A stretch of 64,000 nt of DNA, taken from Bacteriovoracia bacterium (GTDB lineage: Bacteria; Bdellovibrionota; Bacteriovoracia; Bacteriovoracales; Bacteriovoracaceae). The position numbers and the translations under genes were made by a program. This document shows positions 28,062 through 38,332 of this stretch, piece after piece (the first letter of the stretch is position 1; each line of letters opens with the position of its first letter). The stretch lies in assembly GCA_030431635.1 (NCBI GenBank), contig JAUIIL010000004.1:353829-417828 (forward strand). Reading direction: 5' to 3'. The notes under the pieces were generated by a model. It was not told the DNA's origin. It saw only the letters and a list, made by a program, of their open reading frames with translations, and did no database searches.

Positions 28062-28126
28062 ATTTTCTTAAGACTTTGCAATAAGTCATAAGAAAAGTTT
28101 ATTGTTCTCCCCCCCCTCGATAAACA

Positions 28127-28163
28127 AAGTCCCCGGGTAACCTCTCGGGGACTTGTTTTTTTT
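28127..28163 (+). terminator. Rho-independent terminator after the barrel protein gene
   Basis: Nine-base arms aagtccccg (28127-28135) and cggggactt (28146-28154) with a ten-base loop, followed by G and eight T. Sits 66 bases after the stop at 28061. Confidence 0.85.
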
Positions 28164-28249
28164 GCGCTAAGCAAAAGACCGAATGTTCTGTTCATGCGCC
28201 AGTTTTTTGATTACAATCTAAAATGAATTTTCAATCAATTGGAGTTTCT

Positions 28250-29536
28250 ATGAAAACAGTTTATCTTGTCGATGGAAAAAGAACACCTCAAGTTAAAGCC
28301 GGTACAGAATTTAAAGATATTGCGGCTCCTTATCTTGGGCATCACCTTGTTCGACACTTGGCGGGTAAACATAATATTCCTTCTACTGAAGTTGATGAAG
28401 TTATCGTTGGCAATACAGGAACTCCGGCCAAGTATCCTAATATTGGCCGAGTGATAGCTCTTGAAGCAGGACTTGATAAGAAAACTTCTGGCTATTCTGT
28501 TCACCGAAATTGTGCTTCTGGACTTGAAGCTCTCTCTCAAGGGTTCATTAAAATTGCTTCTGGGAGAAGCCAGCTCATATTTGCTGGCGGTGTAGAGAAT
28601 ATGACTCAAATGCCACTGATGTTTGGTAAAAAGATGACCGATCTTTTTATGAACTTAATGAAGGCCAAAACAGCAACTCAAAAGCTATCTCTTTTAAGCC
28701 AGTTTAGACCAGATTTTTTAAAGCCTATTGTTGCTATTGAACAAGGCTTAACCGATCCATTTTGTGGATTAAATATGGGGGCCACTGCAGATAAAATCGC
28801 TAGGGAACTTGGGATAACGAGACAGCAGCAAGATGAGTTTGCGCTCCTTTCACACAAAAAAGCTGTCGAGGCCCAACAGGCGGGTAAATTTAATGACGAA
28901 ATTCTCCCTACTGCAATTGGAGAGAGAATGACTCAAATCCTCTCTCAAGACATCGGCCCACGTGATGGCGGAACTTTAGAGAAGATGGCCAAGTTTAAAC
29001 CTTATTTTGAAAAAAGAACGGGAACGGTTACTGTCGCTAACAGTTGTCCTATCACTGATGGGGGATCGATGTGGCTCATGGCCAGCGAAGAAGCTGTAGA
29101 GAAGTATGACCTGAAGCCAATGGCCAAAATGATAGATTATCACTTTCATGGTCTTGAACCAGAGAGAATGGGAATGGGGCCACTATTGGCTACACATGGA
29201 CTGCTTCAAAGAACAGGTATGTCTATGAGTGATATTGACTTGTTTGAGCTTAATGAGGCTTTTGCGGCCCAGGTACTTGGATGTTTGATGGCCTTTAAGG
29301 ATAGCAACGTTTCAAAGCGCTGGGGAATTACTGAAACCATGGGAGAGCTTCCACTTGATAAGTTAAATGTGAATGGGGGAGCGATTGCTCTTGGACACCC
29401 AGTTGGATCGACTGGAAGTCGACTAGTTTTGACTTTGGCCAATGAATTAAAGAAGCAAAAGAAGAAATATGGAATTGCGACTTTGTGTATTGGTGGAGGC
29501 CAAGGTGGAGCGGCTTTAATTGAGAATTTACAGTAA
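28250..29536 (+). CDS. fadI: Acetyl-CoA C-acyltransferase (thiolase, FadA/FadI type)
   Basis: 428 residues. It cleaves 3-ketoacyl-CoA in fatty-acid beta-oxidation. Active-site Cys in [11 protein letters not shown] (near 90), and the C-terminal [10 protein letters not shown] and CIGGGQGGA motifs with the second Cys and His are present. The start is set at the ATG at 28250 because GGAG lies five bases ahead; an ATG nine codons upstream has no such site. Length and pairing with the long hydratase/dehydrogenase gene favour the FadI subtype, but the exact subtype is not certain. Confidence 0.92.
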   Translation: MKTVYLVDGKRTPQVKAGTEFKDIAAPYLGHHLVRHLAGKHNIPSTEVDEVIVGNTGTPAKYPNIGRVIALEAGLDKKTSGYSVHRNCASGLEALSQGFIKIASGRSQLIFAGGVENMTQMPLMFGKKMTDLFMNLMKAKTATQKLSLLSQFRPDFLKPIVAIEQGLTDPFCGLNMGATADKIARELGITRQQQDEFALLSHKKAVEAQQAGKFNDEILPTAIGERMTQILSQDIGPRDGGTLEKMAKFKPYFEKRTGTVTVANSCPITDGGSMWLMASEEAVEKYDLKPMAKMIDYHFHGLEPERMGMGPLLATHGLLQRTGMSMSDIDLFELNEAFAAQVLGCLMAFKDSNVSKRWGITETMGELPLDKLNVNGGAIALGHPVGSTGSRLVLTLANELKKQKKKYGIATLCIGGGQGGAALIENLQ

Positions 29537-29548
29537 GGGGAAAGACCT

Positions 29549-31666
29549 ATGAGTTATAAAAATATTAGTTTCGAGATAAAAAATGAATTGGCCTACGTGG
29601 GTTTTGGAGTTGATACCTCAAAATCGATGACAACTCTTTCACAAGAGACTCTTGAAGAGCTAGAAAAAGTGATAGGAGAACTTCAAGGGCTTGATAAGTC
29701 AAAAAAGGCCAAGGGAGCTATTTTCTTTTCTCATAGACCTGGTGTTTTTCTTGCGGGAGTTGATATCTCGTTGATTAATTCACTTAAAAGTGAAGATGAT
29801 GCAAAAAAAGGATGTGAAAGAGGACAGAATCTTTTCAGCCAAATTGAAGATCTTAAAATGCCAACGATTGCTCTTATTGATGGGATTTGTCTAGGTGGAG
29901 GACTTGAGCTTTCACTTTCGTGTAATAAAATTGCTGTTTCTGATAACCCTGCAACGATGCTTGGACTTCCAGAAGTGAAACTAGGGCTTCTCCCTGGATT
30001 CGGAGGAACGTACCGACTTCCTAAAAAAATAGGACTACCAAATGCACTGGATATTATTTTAACTGGTAAACAGGTCAGAGCGAACAAAGCCTTCAAACTT
30101 GGATTGGCCGATTTTATTATGCCTGCTGAGCGTTTGTTAGAGAAAGCCTCAGAGATGCTTAACGCTAAACCAGCTGCAAAGGGTGCTTCCCTTACTGAAT
30201 CATTGGCCAGTAACTTTATTGCTAAGAAAGTTATTTTTCAAAAGGCCAGAGAACAAGTTTTAAAAACGACGAAAGGTTTCTATCCAGCACCTTTAAGAAT
30301 TCTTGATCTGCTTGAGAGCACTTCGGGAAAAAGAAGAGCAGCGGCCATGGATATGGAAGGACAGGCTTTTGCTGAACTGACCCAAACATCGCAGTCTCAA
30401 TCTCTTCAACATATCTTCTTTTTAACTGATAACTCTAAAAAACTTGACACAGATAAGAGCAAACTTAAACAGGTTAAGAAAGGTGCTGTTCTTGGAGCAG
30501 GAACTATGGGTGGGGGAATTGCTTGGCTCTTTGCTAAAAATAACCAAGCTCCTCTGATGAAAGATATCAATAAGGATGGACTTGAACTTGGTTTAAAACA
30601 AGCCTCAAGAGTTTTCTCTAAAGATGTACAACGCAAAAGAATGACTCAAGATGATTTTGAACGAAAGATGAGAAGTATTGAGCCAACTCAAAGTTATGAT
30701 GGTTTTAAGGGAGTTGATCTTCTTATTGAAGCTGTTGTTGAGAACATGGATATTAAGAAGAAAGTTTTTGCTGAAACCGAAAAATATGTCAGAGAAGATG
30801 CTCTTTTAACAACAAACACATCTTCTCTGAGCGTTGAAGAGATGGCCCAGGCTTTACAAAAACCAGAGCGCTTTGCGGGACTTCATTTCTTCAATCCAGT
30901 GAATATGATGCCTTTAGTAGAAATTATTAAACACTCAAAAGTTTCTCAAGAAACAATTGATTCTCTTTACAACTGGTGTTTAAAAGTAAAGAAGACTCCA
31001 GTGGTTGTTGGAGATGGCCCAGGATTTCTTGTGAATAGAATTCTGATGCCATTTATTAATGAGTCCGCTTACTTACTTGAAGAAGGAGTTTCCATTGAAG
31101 ATCTCGATAGGGCCGTTCTTAATTTTGGAATGCCTATGGGAACTTGTCGTTTGATGGATGAAGTTGGAATTGATGTCCTTGTTAAAGTTGGAAAAATCAT
31201 GGAAGAAGGACTTGGAGCGAGAGCGAAAGCTTGCTCCTTGTCTGCTAAAATGACAGAGGGTGGACTTCTGGGAAAAAAATCAAAGAAAGGTTTCTACCTC
31301 TACGGTGATGACGGAAAATCAACTGGGGTAAATCCTGAGGCCCAAAAATACCTTCCTCAAAACAAAAAGAAAATGGATGAAACGACGATTCAGATGAGAG
31401 TTTTTCTTCCAATGATTAATGAAGCCGCCAATATCCTTAACGATAAAATCGTGGAGAAAGCTGCTGATGTTGACTTAGGTTTGGTCTATGGGATTGGTTT
31501 TCCTCCTTTTAGAGGTGGGCTTCTTCGTTATGCTGATTCAGAAGGACTTGATAAAATCGCTAAGGCCATTGAAGAGTTCTCTCACAGTGTTGATAAGGAA
31601 CGGTATGGGTTAAGTAGCTTCCTTAAAGACTTAGTTACTCAGGGTAAAGAGTTTTACGACTTATAA
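29549..31666 (+). CDS. fadJ: Bifunctional enoyl-CoA hydratase / 3-hydroxyacyl-CoA dehydrogenase
   Basis: 705 residues, the usual length. The N-terminal crotonase domain (about 1-200) has the oxyanion-hole patterns [10 protein letters not shown] and [12 protein letters not shown] and [19 protein letters not shown]. The dehydrogenase starts near 310 with [14 protein letters not shown] (NAD site) and continues with [14 protein letters not shown] and a C-terminal helical domain. It follows the thiolase by 12 bases, with AAGGGG ahead of the ATG. Together they do the last three steps of beta-oxidation in the cytoplasm. Confidence 0.93.
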   Translation: MSYKNISFEIKNELAYVGFGVDTSKSMTTLSQETLEELEKVIGELQGLDKSKKAKGAIFFSHRPGVFLAGVDISLINSLKSEDDAKKGCERGQNLFSQIEDLKMPTIALIDGICLGGGLELSLSCNKIAVSDNPATMLGLPEVKLGLLPGFGGTYRLPKKIGLPNALDIILTGKQVRANKAFKLGLADFIMPAERLLEKASEMLNAKPAAKGASLTESLASNFIAKKVIFQKAREQVLKTTKGFYPAPLRILDLLESTSGKRRAAAMDMEGQAFAELTQTSQSQSLQHIFFLTDNSKKLDTDKSKLKQVKKGAVLGAGTMGGGIAWLFAKNNQAPLMKDINKDGLELGLKQASRVFSKDVQRKRMTQDDFERKMRSIEPTQSYDGFKGVDLLIEAVVENMDIKKKVFAETEKYVREDALLTTNTSSLSVEEMAQALQKPERFAGLHFFNPVNMMPLVEIIKHSKVSQETIDSLYNWCLKVKKTPVVVGDGPGFLVNRILMPFINESAYLLEEGVSIEDLDRAVLNFGMPMGTCRLMDEVGIDVLVKVGKIMEEGLGARAKACSLSAKMTEGGLLGKKSKKGFYLYGDDGKSTGVNPEAQKYLPQNKKKMDETTIQMRVFLPMINEAANILNDKIVEKAADVDLGLVYGIGFPPFRGGLLRYADSEGLDKIAKAIEEFSHSVDKERYGLSSFLKDLVTQGKEFYDL

Positions 31667-32832
31667 TGAAGCAAACTTTTTTAAGTTATTTTTTTAGTTA
31701 CCTCTTTCACTCAAAAACAAGACAGAAGTTGATATTTATTGCGACGGGAGGACTCTTTCTCTCCTCCTTTGCTCTGATTATTCTTCATAGTGTAATGGGT
31801 GGATTACAAGAAGGCCTTATTGGTCGGAGTAAAAAAGTTGAGGGAGAGTTTGAACTTCAACTCTTCTCCTCTAACCCTGAGCTTGAATCAAAGCTCTTTA
31901 AAAAGCTTGAAGAGAGTCAGGTTGAGTATTTCCCAGAATATGAAATTGAGTTATTAGCGAAAAGCCAATCAAGAATAACTCCTATTATTCTTCATGGAGT
32001 TGATACTTCAAAAAAACTGGCCCCTTTTCTTGAAACAAAAGATCTCAAGGGACTGGTGCTAGGAGCTGATTTAGGGGCCAAACTGCAATCGGATTTTTTT
32101 TCAAAAGTAAGTCTTATCTCAACCTCTCACACAGACTCAATGCTGGGTGATATTCCAAGACAAGTTGGCTCTACTGTAACAGATTTTTATCTTAGTGAGT
32201 TGGTTGAAATCGATCTTTACCATGCATGGGTAAGGTTGAGTTTGGTTCAAAATCTTATTAGAGAAAAAGTTATCAATAGAGTGCGCTTTTATCATGAAGA
32301 TGATTTAAGTCGTGTGAAAAAAATTGTTCAAGAACTGGACCCAGAAAATTTAAACCTCCTTCTTTGGAGTGAAAAACACCAAGCTTTAATGTGGTCACTC
32401 AATCTTGAAACAACTGTTATGATACTGCTCTTTATTTCCATGACATTTTTAATCTCTATTACAATCACAGCTGGATTTATGATTTTCTTTGATAAAATTA
32501 AAAGAGACTTAGCGAGTTTTTGGATTTTAGGTGCTTCAAAAAAACAGATCATGAAGTTGGCCAGAGTTTTTTGTTCTTTGGTAAGTTTTCTGACCTGTCT
32601 ATCCGGATTAGGAGCTGGCTTGATAGCTTTATCTTTTCTAGAGAAGTACAGCTCTCATATTATGCCAGATGTTTTTATGGAGAGAAATCTTCCTGTGAAT
32701 ATTACTTGGGAAGGAATTGTTATTTCAGTTCTTATCCCTTATGTGATCTCTCTGACTTTTGGTCTTTTTTCTTTATCTCACTTTAAGAAAGAAAATCACT
32801 CTTTTTTAGAAATTGTAAGGAATGTAGGTTAA
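31666..32832 (+). CDS. LolC/LolE-type ABC transporter permease
   Basis: 388 residues with the four-helix MacB/LolC architecture: first helix about 20-45, a periplasmic domain of about 190 residues, then three helices in the last 160. The start [21 protein letters not shown] resembles LolC/E. Its ATG overlaps the stop of the beta-oxidation gene by one base (TAATG). LolCDE moves lipoproteins to the outer membrane, but no LolD-like ATPase is adjacent, so the partner lies elsewhere. Overlaps the convergent lipoprotein gene by four bases. Confidence 0.7.
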   Translation: MKQTFLSYFFSYLFHSKTRQKLIFIATGGLFLSSFALIILHSVMGGLQEGLIGRSKKVEGEFELQLFSSNPELESKLFKKLEESQVEYFPEYEIELLAKSQSRITPIILHGVDTSKKLAPFLETKDLKGLVLGADLGAKLQSDFFSKVSLISTSHTDSMLGDIPRQVGSTVTDFYLSELVEIDLYHAWVRLSLVQNLIREKVINRVRFYHEDDLSRVKKIVQELDPENLNLLLWSEKHQALMWSLNLETTVMILLFISMTFLISITITAGFMIFFDKIKRDLASFWILGASKKQIMKLARVFCSLVSFLTCLSGLGAGLIALSFLEKYSSHIMPDVFMERNLPVNITWEGIVISVLIPYVISLTFGLFSLSHFKKENHSFLEIVRNVG

Positions 32833-34382
32833 GGCCCCATGTAGCGGATATTAACTCCAGCTTGCATTGAAAATTGAACAATCGCTCCATTGCCTCCCCA
32901 CCAAACATCACTAGCTCCCGCCGTATTAGGAGTATTAAGTCCAGTATTAACATCAAAATCAAGTTTACAAGAACCAGCGCTGGAGCACTGGACTGAGATA
33001 ATGTTAGTTCCCTGAGCGACGATATTCCCGCCACTATCCCAAGTAATAAAATCAAAATCAAGAGTATCATCGGTGGTTGTTGTCATATACCTTGAGTTTA
33101 TATACCATTTGCCTTTATTACCAGCACCTGTTGTATAAACTCCATAGGCCCCGCCAGTAAGCATTCCAATACTCATTGTCGTTGTTCCGTAGAGATAAAA
33201 ATTCCCGCCATTATTAAGAAAGTTGGCATCAATGTCATTGTAGCTTGCATTCACCACAATACTTGTTAATTGATCTCCTGCGATCTCATTATTATCTCCC
33301 CCCTGTGAAAGTGTGAAAGCTTCTCCAGAATGAACTCTCATATAAAAAGTATCACTCGAGTTATTGGCCGGAAAAGTTAATGAACTCACACTTGTTGAAC
33401 AGGTATTATCGGAAAAAAACTGGCAGTTCGAAGAACAGTTTGGTGTATAGGTGAAACTATTAATTGCTGTGCTGGGGGAGCCTTGCTCATAGTAATCGAC
33501 TTGAACGGCTTCGCAATTATTATAGGACACAACTCCAATTGGGTTAAATAAAAGTTTTTTCTGAGATTCAGGTTCATTGAAAAGAAAGCTTGTATAATAC
33601 CCATTTGCTAAAGTTCCTGACTGGCTAGGATTGTTGAAACCTTGAGGAAAGTCTAGAGTTTCTTCTCTGTCTTGACAGCAATTATCTCCTGAGCAGCTTG
33701 AGCCTACGCTTGAGTAGTAAATTTTGACTCTCCAAAAAGGATTCTTAAAGATTTGATGAAGCATTGGAATTTTAAAAGAACTGTAGTGGTTTCCAGAATT
33801 AAGTTTCAAACAACTTGTTTGCAGTGGAAAAGAAGTTGCGGTAGTTCCAATGGTTGAAGCGGCCATTAGCTTAATTCCTGAGGCCAGTCCGGTATAACTA
33901 CAGCTCCCAGAATCAAGCGTTGTTTGAGATTCGTTAGCGTTGCAAGTTTTAATGTAAAAATTATAAGGAACATTAGGGCTCGGCATTGTATCGATACTTC
34001 CATTTTCAAAATAATGGGTTGTATTTAAACAGTTTGCACTATCAAGGCTAAGGCTAACATCGGTTGAAGTTGAACTGATATCTTGGTTGATGATTTGAGA
34101 GCACTTTAAGTTTCCTAAGAAGTGAGAAGCTCCATCCCAAGCGAAGGCCACAAAAGACCATTGTCCATTAGAAATTGTTTTCTCAAATGTTGTTGAATCA
34201 ATGGCTTCTTGAAACTCTTCTCCGGATGTCGAATTTTGGCCAAGAAGAAGCACTCCTCCTTGAAAGCTAGCAACTGCGCTAGAAGTGAATTTGATTTCAA
34301 AACTCGTTTGAGTTCCCTGCTTCCCACAACCTGAGAAAAGACCCATTAAGGATAGTATGAAAAATAGTGATAGCTCTTTCAT
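32829..34382 (-). CDS. Lipoprotein of unknown function
   Basis: About 517 residues from the ATG at 34382, preferred because a GGGA lies ten bases ahead and the lipobox then falls in place; an ATG 15 bases further upstream has no site. Signal and lipobox LFSGC put the lipidated Cys near residue 19. The mature part is rich in Ser, Thr, Asn and Gly with several Cys, like cell-surface beta proteins. No domain recognised. Confidence 0.65.
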   Translation of the reverse strand: MKELSLFFILSLMGLFSGCGKQGTQTSFEIKFTSSAVASFQGGVLLLGQNSTSGEEFQEAIDSTTFEKTISNGQWSFVAFAWDGASHFLGNLKCSQIINQDISSTSTDVSLSLDSANCLNTTHYFENGSIDTMPSPNVPYNFYIKTCNANESQTTLDSGSCSYTGLASGIKLMAASTIGTTATSFPLQTSCLKLNSGNHYSSFKIPMLHQIFKNPFWRVKIYYSSVGSSCSGDNCCQDREETLDFPQGFNNPSQSGTLANGYYTSFLFNEPESQKKLLFNPIGVVSYNNCEAVQVDYYEQGSPSTAINSFTYTPNCSSNCQFFSDNTCSTSVSSLTFPANNSSDTFYMRVHSGEAFTLSQGGDNNEIAGDQLTSIVVNASYNDIDANFLNNGGNFYLYGTTTMSIGMLTGGAYGVYTTGAGNKGKWYINSRYMTTTTDDTLDFDFITWDSGGNIVAQGTNIISVQCSSAGSCKLDFDVNTGLNTPNTAGASDVWWGGNGAIVQFSMQAGVNIRYMGP

Positions 34383-34608
34383 TAGCAAACGTCCCATTTT
34401 GAACTAGTATCGGTAGATATTATATATTACTTGACGGTTTCGATCGCATGTTATTTTTCTAACAAATCTCCCAATAAGTTTGTCTATTTTTTAAACAGTA
34501 TTGCTTCATTAAACAAAAAAAGTGATTTATACAGCGAAAAAGCGAGCTCAAGGTGGCATAGTGCTTGCTCTGTCTATAGGTAGATTAAATGCATAAGAGG
34601 AGTCTTAA

Positions 34609-35307
34609 ATGAAAAAATTTTTCTTAATCACAACTTCCATGTTGCTTTCATTGGGGGCCATTGCTCAGAGAAGCTACAACCAAGATCCAACGCAATATTA
34701 TGGTTTTAAAACATTGAATTTTATTTTGGATAAAGAGGGTCATACCAAGAAGGTTGAAATTGAAATGAAAGATCATAATCGTAATATTCTTTGTGAACTC
34801 TCTGCCGATGAGAGGCATAAGTATTATCTTGATAGATCTGTTACAGGTTCAGAGCAACTTGGAGGGCTTTCCTTATCTTATGCAACAAGAGTTGAGTTTC
34901 TAGAAATACATGGACGTAAGCCCAATGTTGCTTTTGGACAGAATGCTCTGGCCTATACTCTCAAAAACCACCCAGAACATGTCATTGCTAATGAGCAGAC
35001 AGGTGATGTCATTATTAATTTTCTTAGTCTTCTAAAGGATTTAGAGAAAGAAAAACTAGAGAAAAATTTAACTAACAGTGAAGATATTTTCTTTACAGCA
35101 CGCTCTGCCGCCCTCTCGCTTTCTGATGCTTGCGATAGGATTGCTGGTGGAGCAGCAATGCACATCCTTTTATCTGAGACGGGTTTTCTTTTTAAAGAAC
35201 AAGAGCTTGTCAGAGAGCCTGGAGTTGATGGGCAGAATCGCAAGTCAGAGAATAATGGAGTTTTTGGTCAAATCAGGACTTTAAAAGGTGGAGGCGAAGA
35301 TAGGTGA
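34609..35307 (+). CDS. Secreted protein of unknown function
   Basis: 232 residues, signal peptide 1-19 (GAIAQ). The ATG follows AGGAG. No family recognised; two Cys in the mature part (about 57 and 180). Transcribed alone and closed by a strong terminator. Confidence 0.6.
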   Translation: MKKFFLITTSMLLSLGAIAQRSYNQDPTQYYGFKTLNFILDKEGHTKKVEIEMKDHNRNILCELSADERHKYYLDRSVTGSEQLGGLSLSYATRVEFLEIHGRKPNVAFGQNALAYTLKNHPEHVIANEQTGDVIINFLSLLKDLEKEKLEKNLTNSEDIFFTARSAALSLSDACDRIAGGAAMHILLSETGFLFKEQELVREPGVDGQNRKSENNGVFGQIRTLKGGGEDR

Positions 35308-35348
35308 CAAATTATAGAGGCAGTACCTTAAATCAATATTTTTCAACT

Positions 35349-35381
35349 AAGTCCCCTTAAAAAGGGGACTTTTGTTTTTTT
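35349..35381 (+). terminator. Rho-independent terminator
   Basis: Ten-base arms aagtcccctt (35349-35358) and aaggggactt (35362-35371) with a three-base loop, then a T-rich tail. It ends the gene at 34609-35307. Confidence 0.88.
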
Positions 35382-35404
35382 ATAACCAATTATTTTTGTC
35401 GGAA

Positions 35405-35413
35405 TGGTATAAT
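35405..35413 (+). promoter_or_regulatory. Extended -10 promoter of the PilZ-like pair
   Basis: TGGTATAAT is a perfect TATAAT with an upstream TG-n. Transcription would start near 35420, which rules out the TTG start at 35419 of the following gene and supports the ATG at 35452. No good -35. Confidence 0.55.
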
Positions 35414-35451
35414 AGACTTTGCTCTTATCAACAAGAAATAGTGAGTTCATT

Positions 35452-36381
35452 ATGGCGATGAAGAGTCAATCCACTTCGGCTTCTTTTATGAGGGAATATC
35501 TTGGAAGGCCATTAACGAAACTTCATTTGAATTTATCTAAAAATGGTAATCTAAGCTTTCATTGGGCCGATTACGCTCTCACTTGTGAAGTGACAAAAGG
35601 TCTTATTAAAAACGATCAGAGTTTTCGCAGCTATCATGGGGCCCTGGTTCATAACTTAGATAAAATGAAGGCCATTCCGATGTGGGTAAAAACGGTGAAT
35701 GGTGTAACGACTTTAAGTCTTTACGATATTTATGATTTTATGGCCACACAAGGACATGTTTCAAATCTCTATGTTAATGCCGAAGGAAAGCTTGTCCTTT
35801 CTTTTCATGGTCCTGATGGACCTTTTGAAGTTGTTCCCGTACTTGATCTCATTCATCATGATAAATATAAGGAAATAATCTTTACTCATCTTTTAGGTGG
35901 AAAAATCCCTGTCAGAGATTTTAGAGTTCGTTGTGAAGGTTCTATTCTTTGTTATTATGATACATGTTTTAATAAGTTTGCCAGGCTTAACGTAGAACAA
36001 ATGACTTCAGAGGGACTTCTCTTTTCCACAACAGAGAATTTAAAGGAGAAGTTTTCTCATTCTAAAGAAATAAGACTTCTTATCAATTTAAGTGTTTTTC
36101 AACAAACAATGAAACAATCTTTTGTTGATATAAGAAATTCTTTTAGTGATTTCAAGTATAATCTTTTTTTTACTCGAGATTTAAAACACTCTTATCATAC
36201 GACACCTGGCTCTTTGCGTTTCTATCAAGGGCATGATTATGAAAGAACAGGCCTTACTTATATCTTTGTCAGTTATTCAGATATCAAGGGTGATAATGAT
36301 ATTGTTGAAACAACTTTAAGACAATTTTGCACCAAACTTCAAAATCATATTAAAGATAATTTGGTCAAGAAGGCTGCCTAG
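35452..36381 (+). CDS. Protein of unknown function, possible PilZ-like domain, copy 1
   Basis: 309 residues, cytoplasmic, no signal peptide. It is a paralogue of the next gene: near residues 29-50 both carry a conserved GNLSFHW / ANLRFHW block. At 155-160 RDFRVR followed by EQMTSEGLLF (182-191) resembles the RxxxR and D/N-x-S-x-x-G motifs of PilZ domains, which bind cyclic di-GMP, but the match is loose. The start is chosen from the promoter just upstream, which lies too close to the longer TTG-started frame. A cyclic di-GMP role is inference only. Confidence 0.5.
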   Translation: MAMKSQSTSASFMREYLGRPLTKLHLNLSKNGNLSFHWADYALTCEVTKGLIKNDQSFRSYHGALVHNLDKMKAIPMWVKTVNGVTTLSLYDIYDFMATQGHVSNLYVNAEGKLVLSFHGPDGPFEVVPVLDLIHHDKYKEIIFTHLLGGKIPVRDFRVRCEGSILCYYDTCFNKFARLNVEQMTSEGLLFSTTENLKEKFSHSKEIRLLINLSVFQQTMKQSFVDIRNSFSDFKYNLFFTRDLKHSYHTTPGSLRFYQGHDYERTGLTYIFVSYSDIKGDNDIVETTLRQFCTKLQNHIKDNLVKKAA

Positions 36382-37244
36382 TGAGAACAACAAAACTCAG
36401 CTTAAAAGAATATCTTCTGCAAGATGTGAATTGTCATGACTATCTGTTATCTCATAACGCAAACTTAAGATTTCACTGGTCTGATAACCATCTTTGTTTT
36501 TCTCTTGTAAAGAATAGAATGTCTTCTTCTTTTGAGAAAAATATTTTAAGACTGAAAGAGATTTTTTGTTGGATAAAAATAGAAGAAGAGGCAAGGAGAG
36601 TAAGCTTCTTTGAAATTTATCAATCACTTCTTTTTCAGACTCCTCTGAGAAATAGCGATAAGGCCTTTAATGATTTTTACGAGGTTAGTTTTGTTCATGA
36701 ATTAGGACCTTTCAAGAAAGTCTATTTAGGAGATCTACTAGATAAAGACTTGTTTCTTCATTTTGTTTGTTCGCATCTCTACCATCATGTTATTTCTCAA
36801 AGAGATTTTAGGCTTAAAACACAAGGGATATGCCAGGTTCAGTCCTCACGAAGGCTTTTTGAATTAGAAGTTGCTCAGTTAACGATGGATGGGATATTGC
36901 TTATTTGTTATGATCCTCGGTTCAAGAAAATATTAAGCAAAAGAAAGAAAATGACGCTCTTTATAGACGAGAAAATATTTAATGAAACAAAACATTGCTG
37001 TCTAAGTGAAACAACTCACTTCTTTTCCAAACAGGAAGCACCTCTTTTTTATGAAAGGACTCCTTTAAAGGGAATTGAAATTGATAATTTTCAATTTCAG
37101 TTTTTAGCATCCTACGATTCTCTGTCGCATAAAAAAGATTATATTTACTTACCCTTAGATACCCTTGAGTTAAAAGGTGAGAACTTAAAAGAGTTTATGC
37201 TTAATAAAAAATATCAGTTAGAAGAAGAGATAGAGAGAGTTTAA
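36381..37244 (+). CDS. Protein of unknown function, possible PilZ-like domain, copy 2
   Basis: 287 residues, GTG start overlapping the stop of copy 1 by one base (TAGTG). Similar along its length to copy 1: the FHW block near 31-33, a RDFRLK motif at 141-146 and VAQLTMDGILL around 164-174. Motifs are more degraded than in copy 1. The pair was probably made by tandem duplication. Function unknown; the two may form a heterodimer. Confidence 0.5.
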   Translation: MRTTKLSLKEYLLQDVNCHDYLLSHNANLRFHWSDNHLCFSLVKNRMSSSFEKNILRLKEIFCWIKIEEEARRVSFFEIYQSLLFQTPLRNSDKAFNDFYEVSFVHELGPFKKVYLGDLLDKDLFLHFVCSHLYHHVISQRDFRLKTQGICQVQSSRRLFELEVAQLTMDGILLICYDPRFKKILSKRKKMTLFIDEKIFNETKHCCLSETTHFFSKQEAPLFYERTPLKGIEIDNFQFQFLASYDSLSHKKDYIYLPLDTLELKGENLKEFMLNKKYQLEEEIERV

Positions 37245-37245
37245 A

Positions 37246-38244
37246 TCAAGAAATTTTTTTTTCATAATTAACAAGATAAGCTGCATTATCGTCTAGACCT
37301 TTTCTGCGCTTATCATACCTCTCTGTTGTCGTGATATGCGAGTGTCCTGCAAAAATAGCAACGTCTCTAATAGGAATTTTTTGAGTATCAAGCAGATGGC
37401 TAATGGCCGTGGCCCGACAAGAGTGGGGAGAAACTCTTTTGGCAATCCCGCAAATTTTAGCATATTTTTCAATGACACGAAAAATACTGGATCCATCAAT
37501 GGGATTGGTATTTTTCCCTTTACGTTGGCTTTGAATCAGGTAGTCTTCAGGCTCAATTTCTATTCCCAAGGACTTAAGAAAATCCTGGTAGTCTAAAATT
37601 TCATTTTGAAGATATTGAGGTATTGGCATATCTCTGAGCTTTCCCCCTTTTCCTTTTATATTAAGGACAAGATGGCCTCTTTCTTGATAGAAATCTTTTC
37701 TTTTAATTTGTGCTAGCTCTGAGCGTCTTAGACCAAGGCCAAACAAAAGCATCATTATCAAACGGTGTGTTCGACCAACCTTACTCTCTTTTTCTGGAGC
37801 ATTGATCATGGCCACGACTTCTTCATCAGTAAAAGCAATAGTAGGAGCTTCTGTTTGTACTTTGGGGAGCTTGATTTGATCGAGTGGATTGAAATCCATA
37901 AGCTGACACCCAATGGCCCACTTAATGAAAGAGCGAATGCAGACAAGGCGTCTATTAATGGTTGAAGAGGAGTAGTTTTTGTTAATGAGATGATCCCTGT
38001 AAACACGGAAATGGTGAGCACCGATATCTTTTGGTTTCTCAATTCTTTCCCCACCTTTTTTTAGAAAATCAAAGAAAAACTGCAGATCTTTTGCGTAGGC
38101 CCTTTGAGTTTGCTCTGAAACAAACTGAAGCAGAAATTCATTCACAAATCCCTCAATAGATGTTTTAAGCTCTTTGGCCTTGCGGAACTCTTCAACTAAC
38201 TTTAAATCAATTTTCTCAGTTTTGCTGAGCGCATTTTTACTCAT
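37246..38244 (-). CDS. Tyrosine recombinase, XerC/XerD-like
   Basis: 332 residues. An N-terminal SAM-like DNA-binding domain (about 30-125) precedes the catalytic domain with all active residues: Arg in GLGLRRSELAQI, Lys in KGKGGKLRD, His-x-x-Arg in SPHSCRAT, His in AGHSHI and the nucleophile Tyr in TERYDKR. Length and the lack of an arm-binding domain fit chromosome-dimer resolvases more than phage integrases. The N-terminal extension of about 30 residues is longer than in E. coli XerC. No mobile genes flank it, so it is probably a housekeeping Xer, though which one cannot be told. Confidence 0.82.
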   Translation of the reverse strand: MSKNALSKTEKIDLKLVEEFRKAKELKTSIEGFVNEFLLQFVSEQTQRAYAKDLQFFFDFLKKGGERIEKPKDIGAHHFRVYRDHLINKNYSSSTINRRLVCIRSFIKWAIGCQLMDFNPLDQIKLPKVQTEAPTIAFTDEEVVAMINAPEKESKVGRTHRLIMMLLFGLGLRRSELAQIKRKDFYQERGHLVLNIKGKGGKLRDMPIPQYLQNEILDYQDFLKSLGIEIEPEDYLIQSQRKGKNTNPIDGSSIFRVIEKYAKICGIAKRVSPHSCRATAISHLLDTQKIPIRDVAIFAGHSHITTTERYDKRRKGLDDNAAYLVNYEKKIS

Positions 38245-38332
38245 AATTTGATTATATTTGACTCATAAGCTAAAGGTTAGAGGGAAGAGAGATCCTACTT
38301 GCTAATAAAGCTCTGAAATTGTAGAAAAACTT

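Noticed and set aside
30406..30636. Minus-strand frames inside the beta-oxidation genes
   Set aside because: They mirror strongly conserved coding sequence on the plus strand and have no supporting start sites.
37246..38244. Second tyrosine recombinase as mark of a second mobile element
   Set aside because: Length and domain layout fit a chromosomal Xer protein and no transfer, phage or excisionase genes flank it.
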